Part shown: in pieces, positions 1 through 5,965 of the stretch | Position numbering within the stretch: the stretch's first letter is position 1 | Layout: each line of letters starts with the position of its first letter | Origin: Acetobacteraceae bacterium | Lineage (GTDB): Bacteria; Pseudomonadota; Alphaproteobacteria; Acetobacterales; Acetobacteraceae | Assembly: GCA_030039695.1 (NCBI GenBank) | Contig: JASHVB010000081.1 | Coordinates: 1-7,643 of the forward strand | Length of the DNA: 7,643 nt | Direction: 5' to 3' | Program-made: the position numbers and the translations under genes | The notes under the pieces: generated by a model | Database searches by the model: none | Told to the model about the DNA's origin: nothing | Seen by the model: only the letters and a program-made list of their open reading frames with translations

Positions 1-115
1 CCGTTCCAGACTGCTTTTGACAGTTTTTGCAATGGCATACTGCCACAAGCGCTGGTTCGGCTATCGCCGAATAGCGAACTTGTCCGCATAGGCATCCGCC
101 ACGCATTTCTTGCAT
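1..115 (-). CDS. GFA-family (CENP-V/GFA domain) zinc-binding protein, N-terminal part
   Basis: Only the first 38 codons are inside the window; the gene continues past the left edge. The start is the ATG at 115-113, with a strong Shine-Dalgarno GGGAGG five bases upstream. The reading contains C8-L-C10-G followed by C27-H-C29-K-N-C32-Q-K-Q-S-G, the zinc-binding cysteine pattern of the GFA family (named for glutathione-dependent formaldehyde-activating enzyme). Members usually run about 110-160 residues with a beta-tent fold and two zinc sites; most are of unknown substrate, and formaldehyde detoxification should not be assumed. It reads away from the decayed ORF at 172-372, which is on the same strand 56 bases upstream. 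Family assignment is firm from the cysteine spacing; the function is not. Confidence 0.85.
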   Translation of the reverse strand, partial: MQEMRGGCLCGQVRYSAIAEPALVAVCHCKNCQKQSGT

Positions 116-171
116 TTTGGCCTCCCATGATGTTCCGAAGCAATGACCAGACGTGGATGGTAGTTCAAGGA

Positions 172-372
172 TCAGGCGGCAATACTTCGCCAACCCAGGA
201 ATCCTCTCCTGACTGCCGGGCACTTCAAACCGTTGGGCGCCTCGCGGTCAGGCCTCCTTGGATAGCCAAAATGAGCGAGTTTCTCGCGATTAGCCATGAG
301 AGAATCGAATTCCCTCGGAGAAGGAAAAAATGCGTGCGGCTTTGTCGAATTGACGCTAGCTTTATTGGGCAT
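172..372 (-). pseudogene. Remnant of the N-terminus of an unidentified protein (FxPPxxFDPL...GYPxRPD type)
   Basis: This 66-codon reading starts at the ATG at 372-370, with GGAGA eight bases upstream. Residues about 13-43 carry an aromatic-proline segment, F-F-P-S-P-R-E-F-D-S-L, then L-A-H-F-G-Y-P-R-R-P-D-R-E-A-P. That pattern resembles the N-terminal stretch of large hypothetical or peptidase-A4-like proteins, in which 'F.PP..FDPL.A....L..YG.P.RPD' is followed by a long secreted domain. Here the similarity stops after about residue 46 and a stop comes at 174-172, so the long domain is missing. I infer a truncated, decaying gene. A short genuine small protein is possible, as is a chance ORF; the family comparison is from memory. 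Confidence 0.4.
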
Positions 373-586
373 GAGGCTTCTCTCCAAGAAACTCATCGCG
401 ATACATCGACGCATGGCCATGCGGCCCGTCTTGCAAGACGCTGCGGCTGGCCGGCGCAGCTGGTTGACCCATGCGCCGGACCCCAGGTCCGGACCGATCG
501 GCTGGAGAGATTAACAGGTCCGCTCGCAGCCTTTCCTCCTTCATTTGGAGGAGGAGGCGAGTGACCTTTCACGGTCCGCGAATAGT

Positions 587-1723
587 CTACCCGTCGCGGA
601 CCGTCCCGGTGATCTGCAGCAGTGTGCGCACCAGTTCGACCTGCCGCCGTGTTCCGGTCTTTTGGAACACCGCGTCCAAGTGCGTTCGAATGGTGCTAGG
701 AGATACCCGCAGGCGCAACGCGGCCCCCTTGACGCCATCGCCCTTCAGCACCTGCTGCGCGACGGCTGCTTCCATTCGCGTCAGGCCAAAACACCACCGG
801 AGGCTGGCGGCCGTGGGGGTGGCGGATTGCTCCGGGTCGGTGATAAACAACATCGCTGCCGGACGGCGCGGCACCACCCAATCGATGTCGGCACGCAGTG
901 GAATGACGAGTACTGTCAGTGGCGGGCGTCTGTCGCCGCGCGAGATAAGCAGCCGCCCACCAGCCCCCTTATCATTATCGGCGATACGATTTGCGGCCTC
1001 GACGACGAGTTTGTGCAAGGCCGTGGTCTCGGCGTAGCGCTCCGCGTGCAACACGCCGGAGGCGCGCAGCTGTAGACCGCACTGTTCGGTCAGGATCGCC
1101 TCGCCAGCCCGGTTGGCGAACAATACGCGGCAGGCGGCATCAACCAGTGCGACCGCCAGCCGAAGCCGCTCGAGCAATTCCGAAGACGCAGCCCGAGTCA
1201 TTTCCACCTCGGCGAGCCGCAGGTTGAGTTGCAGCGCGCGTTGCAGGTGTGGGACCAGCCCGACCAGCAGCTTTGCATCGGAATGGTTGAATGCACCATG
1301 TCCGTCGGGCCGCCAGACCCCGAAGGCGGCCCACCCTGAGGAATCGTTCAACAGCGACGCACCAAGCTTTTGTTGCAATCCCAGCGGCGCAAGAAACTCG
1401 TTATAGAACGCCGTCAGTGCCAGTTTGTGTCTTGGCATGAGATCGTGAATCGAGAGGACCTCTCCGACCGGCCTGCGCAGTCCGACCTCGACGAGCGGGT
1501 TGCGGTGCACCCAGTATTCCGCGTAGCTGCGCGACGCTTCAGGCGACACGCGCGGAGCAATGTTCAGCGCCGTGCCGCTTGCGGCTTCGTAGGTTCCGAT
1601 CTGGCATATGACACCCTTCGTGAGGTCGGCCAGGCGATCTGCCACGAGCGGCCACGTATGCCGGTCCACGGCCGCCTCGTAGATCAAGCCGATGAGATCG
1701 GCACGCGCGTCGAGAAGGCTCAT
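587..1723 (-). CDS. LuxR-type helix-turn-helix transcriptional regulator
   Basis: A 378-residue cytoplasmic transcription factor. The start chosen is the ATG at 1723-1721: GGAG lies seven bases upstream inside GGAGAGGA, which is far better than the in-frame TTG 15 bases earlier that overlaps this site. The N-terminal two thirds look like a sensing region; residues about 190-210 (LAVALVDAACRVLFANRAG) have the shape of a PAS-like segment. The C-terminal 60 residues (about 312-370) form a LuxR/FixJ-type HTH: LTRMEAAVA...G, then SPSTIRTHLDAVFQKTGTRR with the typical recognition helix and K-T-G turn, then VELVR. No phosphoacceptor receiver domain or acyl-homoserine-lactone-domain hallmark is visible, so the signal is unknown. 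It stands alone: the nearest genes are decayed or unrelated, so no regulon can be read from context. Confidence 0.92.
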   Translation of the reverse strand: MSLLDARADLIGLIYEAAVDRHTWPLVADRLADLTKGVICQIGTYEAASGTALNIAPRVSPEASRSYAEYWVHRNPLVEVGLRRPVGEVLSIHDLMPRHKLALTAFYNEFLAPLGLQQKLGASLLNDSSGWAAFGVWRPDGHGAFNHSDAKLLVGLVPHLQRALQLNLRLAEVEMTRAASSELLERLRLAVALVDAACRVLFANRAGEAILTEQCGLQLRASGVLHAERYAETTALHKLVVEAANRIADNDKGAGGRLLISRGDRRPPLTVLVIPLRADIDWVVPRRPAAMLFITDPEQSATPTAASLRWCFGLTRMEAAVAQQVLKGDGVKGAALRLRVSPSTIRTHLDAVFQKTGTRRQVELVRTLLQITGTVRDG

Positions 1724-1987
1724 AAGTCCTCTCCACAACAGGCGGACCGCGTACGTGTTTTTTGATTGAACCGTGCCGCCCCCGCCTGATCCACCTTCGC
1801 GGCGGCGACTTATGCGACGACTGCACCCCCGACCGCGCGACGCCGCGACATTTAACGATCATTGCAACATCCTGCTGTTATAGCCAGCCAAATATTATTG
1901 CCTAGCGACAATCCCCGTCATGATGTTGGGCGGAGAACCGCAGGACCGTCGCAGCGGATTTCGACCAGGAATGCGGCGAAACTCCGT

Positions 1988-2147
1988 TCTTGCTTGGTTC
2001 CAGGGTGATCTCAGGGGGATCCGGGCGTGCCCGCCCGCGATGCCTCCGCTCCGTCTGGCCGCCCCGAAAGACATGGCTGAAACCCTGGCATTGCCGCTTC
2101 GCTTTGACGGCCGAAGGCGTGTCCACAATGCCGATGGCATGAAGGCC
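1988..2147 (+). repeat. Degenerate direct repeat, copy A
   Basis: Copy A shares a scattered but colinear match with 3689-3835 (copy B). Both begin with TCTTGCTT-G-TTCC. Both contain ATGGCYGAAACCCTGGCATT followed by CTTCGCTTTGACGGCYGAAG (2073-2116 here, 3760-3803 in copy B), with four mismatches and two single-base gaps over that 44-bp core. Both end with GCCGAT-GCATGA-GGCC. The copies lie in the same orientation about 1.7 kb apart. No reading frame is preserved between them, because the gaps are single bases, so the repeat itself seems non-coding. Confidence 0.75.
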
Positions 2148-2484
2148 TAGCTCGCAGCGGACCGAGTGGGGCAAAGATTGCCATTGCCGTTAATCCAGGA
2201 TTTTGGGTGCGGCCAACGCGGCCGCGGAGGATGTGCCTGTCGCACGGCCACCGTTGCCGCACCTCACGCCGATTGATCGGTGGGGTTTCCGGCGCCGTGG
2301 CCCTTGATCTGATCGTCAATGCCGACACGGCGCAGCAATCCGATGAAGGGGTGATGGGTTTGCCGGTGTGGCCGATGATGGAGACCACCATCACGCCTCT
2401 GACATTCGGTGTCCGGCGCGGGGCCGTGCTTGCCATTCGCGAGTGATTCGCGAAACGGGCAAGCGAGGATGCGGGTGCGACTCG

Positions 2485-2808
2485 ATGAACCCGCGCCCCG
2501 TATTCGGGCTCGGCATTCTGTTGGGTCTGGCAAGTTCCGACCCAGGTGCGGTTCTATTGGTGGCCTACACCGCAGATGCTCGACAGCCGCGCAGCCTTGT
2601 CGTGTCTGGTGTGACGGCGCAGATGTTCCTCCGCTTCATTGGTTTGAGTTTTCTGGTTCCCGGTGTTGTTGCGGCGTCGGTGTCGAAACAACGGTTGTCG
2701 CCGTACCGTTCTAATTCGGAGCCAGTGCCCGAATTGGGCCCGCTCGGATCCGTGCCGGGGGCGCGCGATCTGAGACGGAGTCAGTCACACATCAGCGTGG
2801 CAGAATAG
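2485..2808 (+). CDS. Doubtful ORF, possible small membrane protein or remnant
   Basis: A 107-codon reading beginning at an ATG without a good ribosome site (GAGGA is about 16 bases upstream). Residues about 6-27 (VFGLGILLGLASS...AVLLVAY) and 47-64 (MFLRFIGLSFLVPGVVAASV) are hydrophobic and could be two membrane helices; the rest is polar and repeats no known motif. Third-position GC is only moderately raised, lower than expected for a healthy gene in this GC-rich sequence. I cannot name a family. It may be a fragment of a degraded membrane protein or a chance ORF; the earlier in-frame start at 2368 adds only implausible sequence. Confidence 0.2.
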   Translation: MNPRPVFGLGILLGLASSDPGAVLLVAYTADARQPRSLVVSGVTAQMFLRFIGLSFLVPGVVAASVSKQRLSPYRSNSEPVPELGPLGSVPGARDLRRSQSHISVAE

Positions 2809-2829
2809 GGAAACAGCTGGACCGCAGTC

Positions 2830-3042
2830 TTACACCTGGCGTTCAGCTGCCACCCTCTGCACCGGCTCCAAGGTCAGCACGACGATCCTGAAGAGGAATT
2901 CGGGTGCGATCATCCGGCGCCGTTTTTTCATTCAGGCCGCACCGATGCTCGTTTGGCGCGGTGGTTCGGCGTGGGGGTTTCGCAGACCCCCCACCACCAT
3001 GGACAGGAGCGCGTCGATCATGTCGTCGACCTCTTGCGCATC
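2830..3042 (-). other. Two short abutting minus-strand readings, possible remnants
   Basis: One reading, open from 3042 after an in-frame stop at 3045-3043, gives 36 residues ending at TGA 2934-2932. Its start, DAQEVDDMIDALLSMVVGG, is helical and vaguely like the last helix of TetR-type regulators. It has no convincing start codon at its beginning. Immediately after the TGA, an ATG (2931-2929) opens a second 33-codon reading (MKKRRRMIAPEFLFRIVVLT...) ending at 2830. The stop-start adjacency would allow coupled translation if either were real. The TetR comparison is weak. Both may be chance; I record them because they are the most protein-like readings in this part of the gap. Confidence 0.15.
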
Positions 3043-3422
3043 TCAAACGGCCCTTCGGACCTTACATGATGTTTGATGCAGCCGAACCGTTCCCGTGTTT
3101 CGCCGGCGGTTCCGCTAAGCAGTGTCACCTCGCCGTTTGCATGTCGTAAAAAGCTGCAACAATTGAAAGCTTGCCAGTTTTGATCAGGTCCGCCCGAACT
3201 GGAGAAGAGATGTTTCATGCGTGCAGCGGGCTGGCCAAACCGCAGAGATTCTCGAGGGGTCAGGAAGACTATTGATCGAAGGCGCGAATTGCTCGCCCGA
3301 TCGTGGGCTGTACACGAGTTTGGAGGAATGACCGGGGCCTCTGACTGGCCTGGCAGCGAAGGCAAGCCGATCTCAAGATGGGGCTTCATCAAGCCGCTCG
3401 GCGGGTGCTAGCCTCAGGGGCA

Positions 3423-3665
3423 ATGAAACTCGATGCCGTCTGCCCCGAGTGCGGGGCGCCAATGACCTGCGATCTGAACGGCGGATGCTGGTGTGAACTG
3501 GTGCCGAATGCCATTCCGGTACCCCGCACAAGCGCAACGATGTGCCTTTGTCCTGCATGCCTGTCGCGTATGGTAGGTCGTGTGTCGGCGACGATGGCTA
3601 GAGGCGCGAGGCGGGTCGCGCACATCACCGTAAAAGCTCCCGCAGGCGGTGCTGAGAGACGATAG
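3423..3665 (+). CDS. Cysteine-rich CWC family protein
   Basis: An 80-residue small protein. The Cys pattern is diagnostic of the cysteine-rich CWC family: C7-P-E-C10-G, C16, C22-W-C24, then C41-L-C43-P-A-C46-L. The cysteines probably bind zinc or form a compact knot; no molecular function is known for the family. I chose the ATG at 3423, which puts the first CPxCG at residue 7 as is usual. AGGGG lies only two bases upstream, so the upstream in-frame ATG at 3378 remains possible, but its 15 extra residues look unrelated. Family members usually end soon after the CLCPxCL block (about residue 50). Here about 30 extra residues follow, encoded by a repeat that recurs at 3828-3897, suggesting the original stop was lost or replaced. 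Confidence 0.85.
   Translation: MKLDAVCPECGAPMTCDLNGGCWCELVPNAIPVPRTSATMCLCPACLSRMVGRVSATMARGARRVAHITVKAPAGGAERR
3593..3660 (+). repeat. Short degenerate direct repeat, copy C1 (inside the CWC 3' end)
   Basis: This segment matches 3828-3897 in the same orientation, starting at GATGGC and ending at GCAGGCGGTGCTGAGAGAC (GCAGGCGGTGCCGAGAGAC in the second copy). The middle is diverged but alignable. In the protein it encodes the tail ...VKAPAGGAERR; in the second copy one frame reads VKTSAGGAERP. It therefore supplies the unusual C-terminus of the CWC protein. Confidence 0.65.
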
Positions 3666-3688
3666 CGGCCGATTTGGTGGCGCACCGG

Positions 3689-3835
3689 TCTTGCTTCGTT
3701 CCGCAGCGCCCAGCAGCGTGCCCGAGATGCTTGCGCCCCGTCCAGCAACCCCGGACGAAATGGCCGAACCCTGGCATTTGCAACTTCGCTTTGACGGCTG
3801 AAGACGCGGCCGCACAGCCGATCGCATGATGGCCC
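3689..3835 (+). repeat. Degenerate direct repeat, copy B
   Basis: Second copy of the repeat described at 1988-2147. The best-conserved core is 3760-3803. Copy B lies between the CWC gene and the spy-like operon terminator region and runs directly into the second copy of the shorter repeat at 3828-3897. The intergenic stretch 3666-3980 therefore consists almost wholly of repeat copies plus a hairpin; I see no gene in it. Confidence 0.75.
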
Positions 3836-3897
3836 GGATTGCGGCAGCCGCGTGCCGCATGACGTCGTGAAAACCAGTGCAGGCGGTGCCGAGAGAC
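3828..3897 (+). repeat. Short degenerate direct repeat, copy C2
   Basis: Second copy of the 3593-3660 repeat, ending with GCAGGCGGTGCCGAGAGAC. It is non-coding here: an in-frame TGA interrupts the frame that would follow ATGGCCCGG. Copy A at 1988-2147 may extend weakly into the same sequence (GATGGCATGAAGGCC...), so this repeat and the A/B repeat may be two parts of one larger unit. Confidence 0.6.
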
Positions 3898-3925
3898 CCG
3901 TCATCTCACAACAGCCGCAAGACCC

Positions 3926-3953
3926 GGCGGGATTTTTCGCCGGCGATCCCGCC
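3926..3953 (-). terminator. Strong hairpin downstream of the spy-like operon
   Basis: Perfect 8-bp inverted repeat GGCGGGAT (3926-3933) and ATCCCGCC (3946-3953) with a 12-base loop that itself contains the palindrome CGCCGGCG. It starts 28 bases after the stop of the spy-like gene in its direction of transcription, the right place for a terminator or 3' stabilising structure. No run of T follows on the minus strand (GGGTCTTG), so it is not a canonical intrinsic terminator. Confidence 0.45.
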
Positions 3954-3980
3954 TTGGAACCGAGTCGAACCGGGTGGCGA

Positions 3981-4538
3981 TCAGGGCTTCTTGGCGGCCG
4001 CCTTGCGGTGCGAACGGGCCGCCAGGCGCCCGCGGAAAACCGCATCCGCATTCTGCTTCTGCTCGGCCGACATCGCGTTGTAGACCGTTTGGAACGCCGC
4101 TGAGAGCTTCTGCATGTCCTCGGCGTGCACCTGCGCGAGCTGCGCGTAAGATTGCATGTTATCGGCCGCGGTCATGGTGTCGAACTGGGCCCTGCGCTGC
4201 TGAAATGCCTGGCGCATCGCACTCGCGTTGTCGCGCATCACCTGAGCGAACTGATCCCACACCTGCTGCTGCGCCGGGGTGATCTGCAGCTGACTGTGCA
4301 GGGTATTGATCCGCTGCTCGACGCCGCGCGGACCACGCTGCCGCGGCGTGGCAGACGTGGTAGCGCCCGCCGACGGCGCCTCAGCCCCGGACGGCGCTTT
4401 GGCCCCGGAAGGCGCCGGAGCCCCGGACGGCGCCGGAGCCCCGGAGGGCGCCGGCGACGTGGCTTGTGCGAAGGCGACGGCGGGCAGCGTCAGCATTGCC
4501 ATCACTGCCAGGATGGAGAGGCTTGGTTTCGGATACAT
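3981..4538 (-). CDS. Spy/CpxP-like LTxxQ periplasmic protein
   Basis: A 185-residue exported protein. The start is the ATG at 4538, with GGAGGT eight bases upstream; further upstream in-frame ATGs fall inside the preceding gene. Residues 1-24 are a signal peptide (hydrophobic SILAVMAMLTLPAVAFA, cleavage expected after AFA). Residues about 29-58 are an Ala/Pro/Ser/Gly linker built on six-residue repeats. From about residue 73 an all-helical Gln/Ala-rich domain follows, with LxITPAQ (84-90) and a second, weaker MSAEQ (156-160), the paired LTxxQ motifs of Spy/CpxP. Family members are periplasmic chaperones or stress-signalling modulators. The C-terminus is very basic (HRKAAAKKP). It is the second gene of a two-gene unit, 16 bp after the Gly-rich gene. 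Chaperone activity is inferred from family only. Confidence 0.85.
   Translation of the reverse strand: MYPKPSLSILAVMAMLTLPAVAFAQATSPAPSGAPAPSGAPAPSGAKAPSGAEAPSAGATTSATPRQRGPRGVEQRINTLHSQLQITPAQQQVWDQFAQVMRDNASAMRQAFQQRRAQFDTMTAADNMQSYAQLAQVHAEDMQKLSAAFQTVYNAMSAEQKQNADAVFRGRLAARSHRKAAAKKP
4372..4461 (-). repeat. 18-bp tandem repeat in the spy-like gene
   Basis: Five consecutive 18-bp units (4372-4389, 4390-4407, 4408-4425, 4426-4443 and a degenerate 4444-4461) with plus-strand consensus GACGGCGCCGGAGCCCCG. They encode the six-residue repeat PSGAPA in the linker between signal peptide and helical domain. In-frame unit length means copy-number change would lengthen or shorten the linker without frameshift. 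Confidence 0.9.
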
Positions 4539-4554
4539 GGGGATCGACCTCCGG

Positions 4555-4884
4555 CTAATAGCCGTAATATACGGGCGGCGGTGGCGCTGCGTACGCACCA
4601 GGTGGAGGTGCATAATAGACCGGTGGCGGCGCCGCGAGGGCGCTACCAATGGCCGCACCGACGCCAAGCCCCAACAGGGTGCCGCCGATCACTGCGCCAG
4701 GACCCGGCCCACCGCCGTGGTATCCACCATGGTATCCGCCATGCCAGCCGCCTCTCGGACCACCTCTGTAGGCCGGACCACCTCTATGGACTGGATAGGC
4801 GGACGCAGGAAAAGCGGTGGGCACCGCGAGCGTCGCGCTCAGCGCCAGCGCAGCTACGGTGCGGAATAACGACTCACGTTTCAC
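4555..4884 (-). CDS. Small exported Gly/Tyr/Pro-rich protein with glycine zipper
   Basis: A 109-residue protein of unknown function. The start is the GTG at 4884-4882: GGAGGAGG lies six bases upstream, and the next residues give a clean signal peptide (MKRESLFRTVAALALSATLA...ASA, cleavage after residue 29). No in-frame ATG is near; an out-of-frame ATG at 4888 is better ignored. The mature part has GGPxYRGGP and WHGGYHGGYHGG repeats (35-59), a glycine-zipper-like stretch GAVIGGTLLGLGVGAAIG (63-80) that could insert in a membrane, and a tail of APPPVYYAPPP repeats (85-109). Such proteins are common in alphaproteobacterial envelopes. First gene of an apparent operon with the spy-like gene, 16 bp downstream, which suggests an envelope or stress role. 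Confidence 0.8.
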   Translation of the reverse strand: MKRESLFRTVAALALSATLAVPTAFPASAYPVHRGGPAYRGGPRGGWHGGYHGGYHGGGPGPGAVIGGTLLGLGVGAAIGSALAAPPPVYYAPPPGAYAAPPPPVYYGY

Positions 4885-4930
4885 GGCATTCCTCCTCCAG
4901 CAGCCTGTCTTTGACTGCCACGCGGGCAAA

Positions 4931-4953
4931 AATATGGTCAGGTGAGCCATATT
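4931..4953. promoter_or_regulatory. Inverted repeat upstream of the envelope operon, possible operator
   Basis: AATATGG (4931-4937) and CCATATT (4947-4953) form perfect 7-bp arms around TCAGGTGAG, which itself contains TCAGGTGA. It lies 47 bases upstream of the GTG start of the Gly-rich gene, in an AT-rich patch within GC-rich sequence. This position suits an operator overlapping a promoter. No clear -35/-10 pair could be assigned. It also lies 35 bases before the dehydrogenase remnant. A chance dyad is possible. Confidence 0.4.
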
Positions 4954-4987
4954 CTGGTCGCGCCTAAAACGCGCCCGTCCCCCCGAA

Positions 4988-5633
4988 TTGCTCGGTCCGA
5001 CGGGCGGAATACGCGATGATGCGGTCATGTCCGCCATCCCGGCCTCACTCGGTTTGCTCGGCATCACGGTCGAGCCGGAACGGGGCGGTGCAGGTATGGG
5101 ATACCTCGAGAATGTCGTGGCAATCGAAGACATCTCCCGGGCCTCGGTTTCTGTGGGCCTCTCCTACGGTGTGCACTCCAATCTCTGCGTCAATCAGATC
5201 CGTCGCAATGGCATGGAGGCGCAGAAGCGCCGATATCCGACAAAGTTGATCAGTGGGTGAGCATGTCGGTGCGCTCGCAATATCTGAACCGCGGGCCGGC
5301 CGGGACGTTTTGAGCATGCGCAGCCGTGCTCTGCGACACGCCGAGCGCGACCTCGTGAACAGCTCCAAGATGTGGATCCCAACGGCCCGGACGCCGATAT
5401 CCCGGCGAGCTACGCCAAGACCGAGCCTGATGCGGGTCCGCGTGGCATCACCGCGTGCCTGATTGTGACCGGGCTCGCCACCGTGCAGAAGCTGGGCATG
5501 CGCGGCTCAGACACCTGCGAACTCGTGTTTCAGGGCTGTGAAGTCCCCGCCGAGAACGTGTTTGGCTGGGAAAATGAGGCGTGCGCGTGCTGATGAGCGG
5601 CCTCGATTACGAGCGTGCGTGCTGGCAGCCGGT
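4988..5633 (+). pseudogene. Isovaleryl-CoA dehydrogenase, frameshifted and truncated
   Basis: Remnant of a flavin acyl-CoA dehydrogenase of leucine degradation (isovaleryl-CoA to 3-methylcrotonyl-CoA). Similarity begins near 5024 (LGLLGITVE, then [20 protein letters not shown] and [17 protein letters not shown]). It continues in shifted frames through EHVGALAISEP, SSKMWI, NGPDAD...YAKTEPDAGPRGITA, LGMRGSDTCELVF and VLMSGLDYERA. The subfamily is clear from these blocks. Apparent single-base changes lie near 5258 (+1, giving a TGA), 5378 (-1), 5579 (-1) and 5619 (-1). Small in-frame losses occur near LATVQK. The N-terminal about 45 residues and the C-terminal about 150, including the catalytic Glu and FAD-binding end, are missing. 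Similarity ends about five bases before the inverted repeat at 5638. It cannot make a working enzyme. Confidence 0.93.
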
Positions 5634-5637
5634 GTCG

Positions 5638-5965
5638 TGCTGCCATTAATGACCGTACTCCAAAATTAGGAAAACGACCGGGACGGTTGCCGATAATTCC
5701 GGACCGTGTGATTAATTCTGGAAGCTGCTTGCCGTCGTCGCCATCAATGTGGAATTTTGATCGCGCACGTCGCTGCGACGTCAATCGCCCATGGCGGGCC
5801 ACTTCGCCGAGAACGACCCAGCCTGGACCGAGGCCTATCGCCGCGAGGAGTGCGAGCCGTGACGGGCTTTGGCGCTATTCGCCACCGGCTATCAGATCCC
5901 AAATTCCAGATCTGGCGGCAATTTCCGGAATCCCCGGCCGATAGGTCCCGGTATTAATGGCAGCA
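5638..5965. mobile_element. Putative MITE or deleted insertion sequence with terminal inverted repeats
   Basis: A 328-bp segment bounded by the perfect 13-bp inverted repeat TGCTGCCATTAAT (5638-5650) and ATTAATGGCAGCA (5953-5965). With a one-base gap the match extends through ACCG. Subterminal sequences also pair: ACCGGGAC then ATTCCGG at 5677-5702, and the same two motifs in the same order reading inward from the right end on the minus strand. Inside there are TTCCGGAA (5923-5930) and CCAGATCTGG (5906-5915) palindromes and a 23-codon reading at 5791-5862 that I cannot identify. No transposase is recognisable and no target duplication is evident (flanks GGTGTCG and ATGGGAG). Two unrelated genes lose homology at its two ends, as expected for an insertion plus deletion. 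The element type is inference. Confidence 0.5.

Larger units (their letters stand above)
1724..3422. other. Long stretch without a convincing gene
   Basis: About 1.7 kb between the luxR-type gene and the CWC gene. The first 200 bases include the luxR leader and presumably its promoter (a TATAAC-like hexamer on the minus strand near 1876-1881 has no good -35 partner). From about 1988 to 2147 lies one copy of a degenerate direct repeat. Plus-strand readings at 2207-2446 and 2485-2808, and minus-strand readings at 2830-3042, are listed or discussed separately with low confidence. From about 3046 to 3422 I recognise nothing on either strand. Stops interrupt all frames often and no reading shows a family pattern I can name, so I regard most of it as decayed or intergenic sequence. 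Confidence 0.6.

Noticed and set aside
486..495. Perfect palindrome GGTCCGGACC as an operator
   Set aside because: Ten-base GC-rich palindrome in GC-rich sequence, downstream of any gene start; no supporting context.
534..552. TCCTCC / GGAGGA hairpin 35 bases after the luxR-type stop, as a terminator
   Set aside because: Six-base stem of purine/pyrimidine runs without a following T tract on either strand; likely a simple-sequence coincidence.
127..564. Plus-strand 145-codon reading as a gene
   Set aside because: Composition is arbitrary, no ribosome site, no motif, and it overlaps a more protein-like minus-strand reading.
2207..2446. Plus-strand 79-codon reading (ends ...RRGAVLAIRE) as a gene
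   Set aside because: The second half is mildly protein-like but no family is recognisable and the start lacks a ribosome site; all three minus frames are also partly open, which points to GC-rich chance.
2973..2991. GGGGGT / ACCCCC inverted repeat as a terminator
   Set aside because: Six-base stem with no T tract on either strand and no confident gene ending nearby.
3018..3392. Minus-strand 124-codon reading as a gene
   Set aside because: No recognisable motif, no good ribosome site, and no codon bias; it looks like a chance open frame.
5791..5862. 23-codon reading MAGHFAENDPAWTEAYRREE inside the TIR-bounded segment
   Set aside because: Protein-like but too short to identify and without a ribosome site; noted only as part of the putative element.
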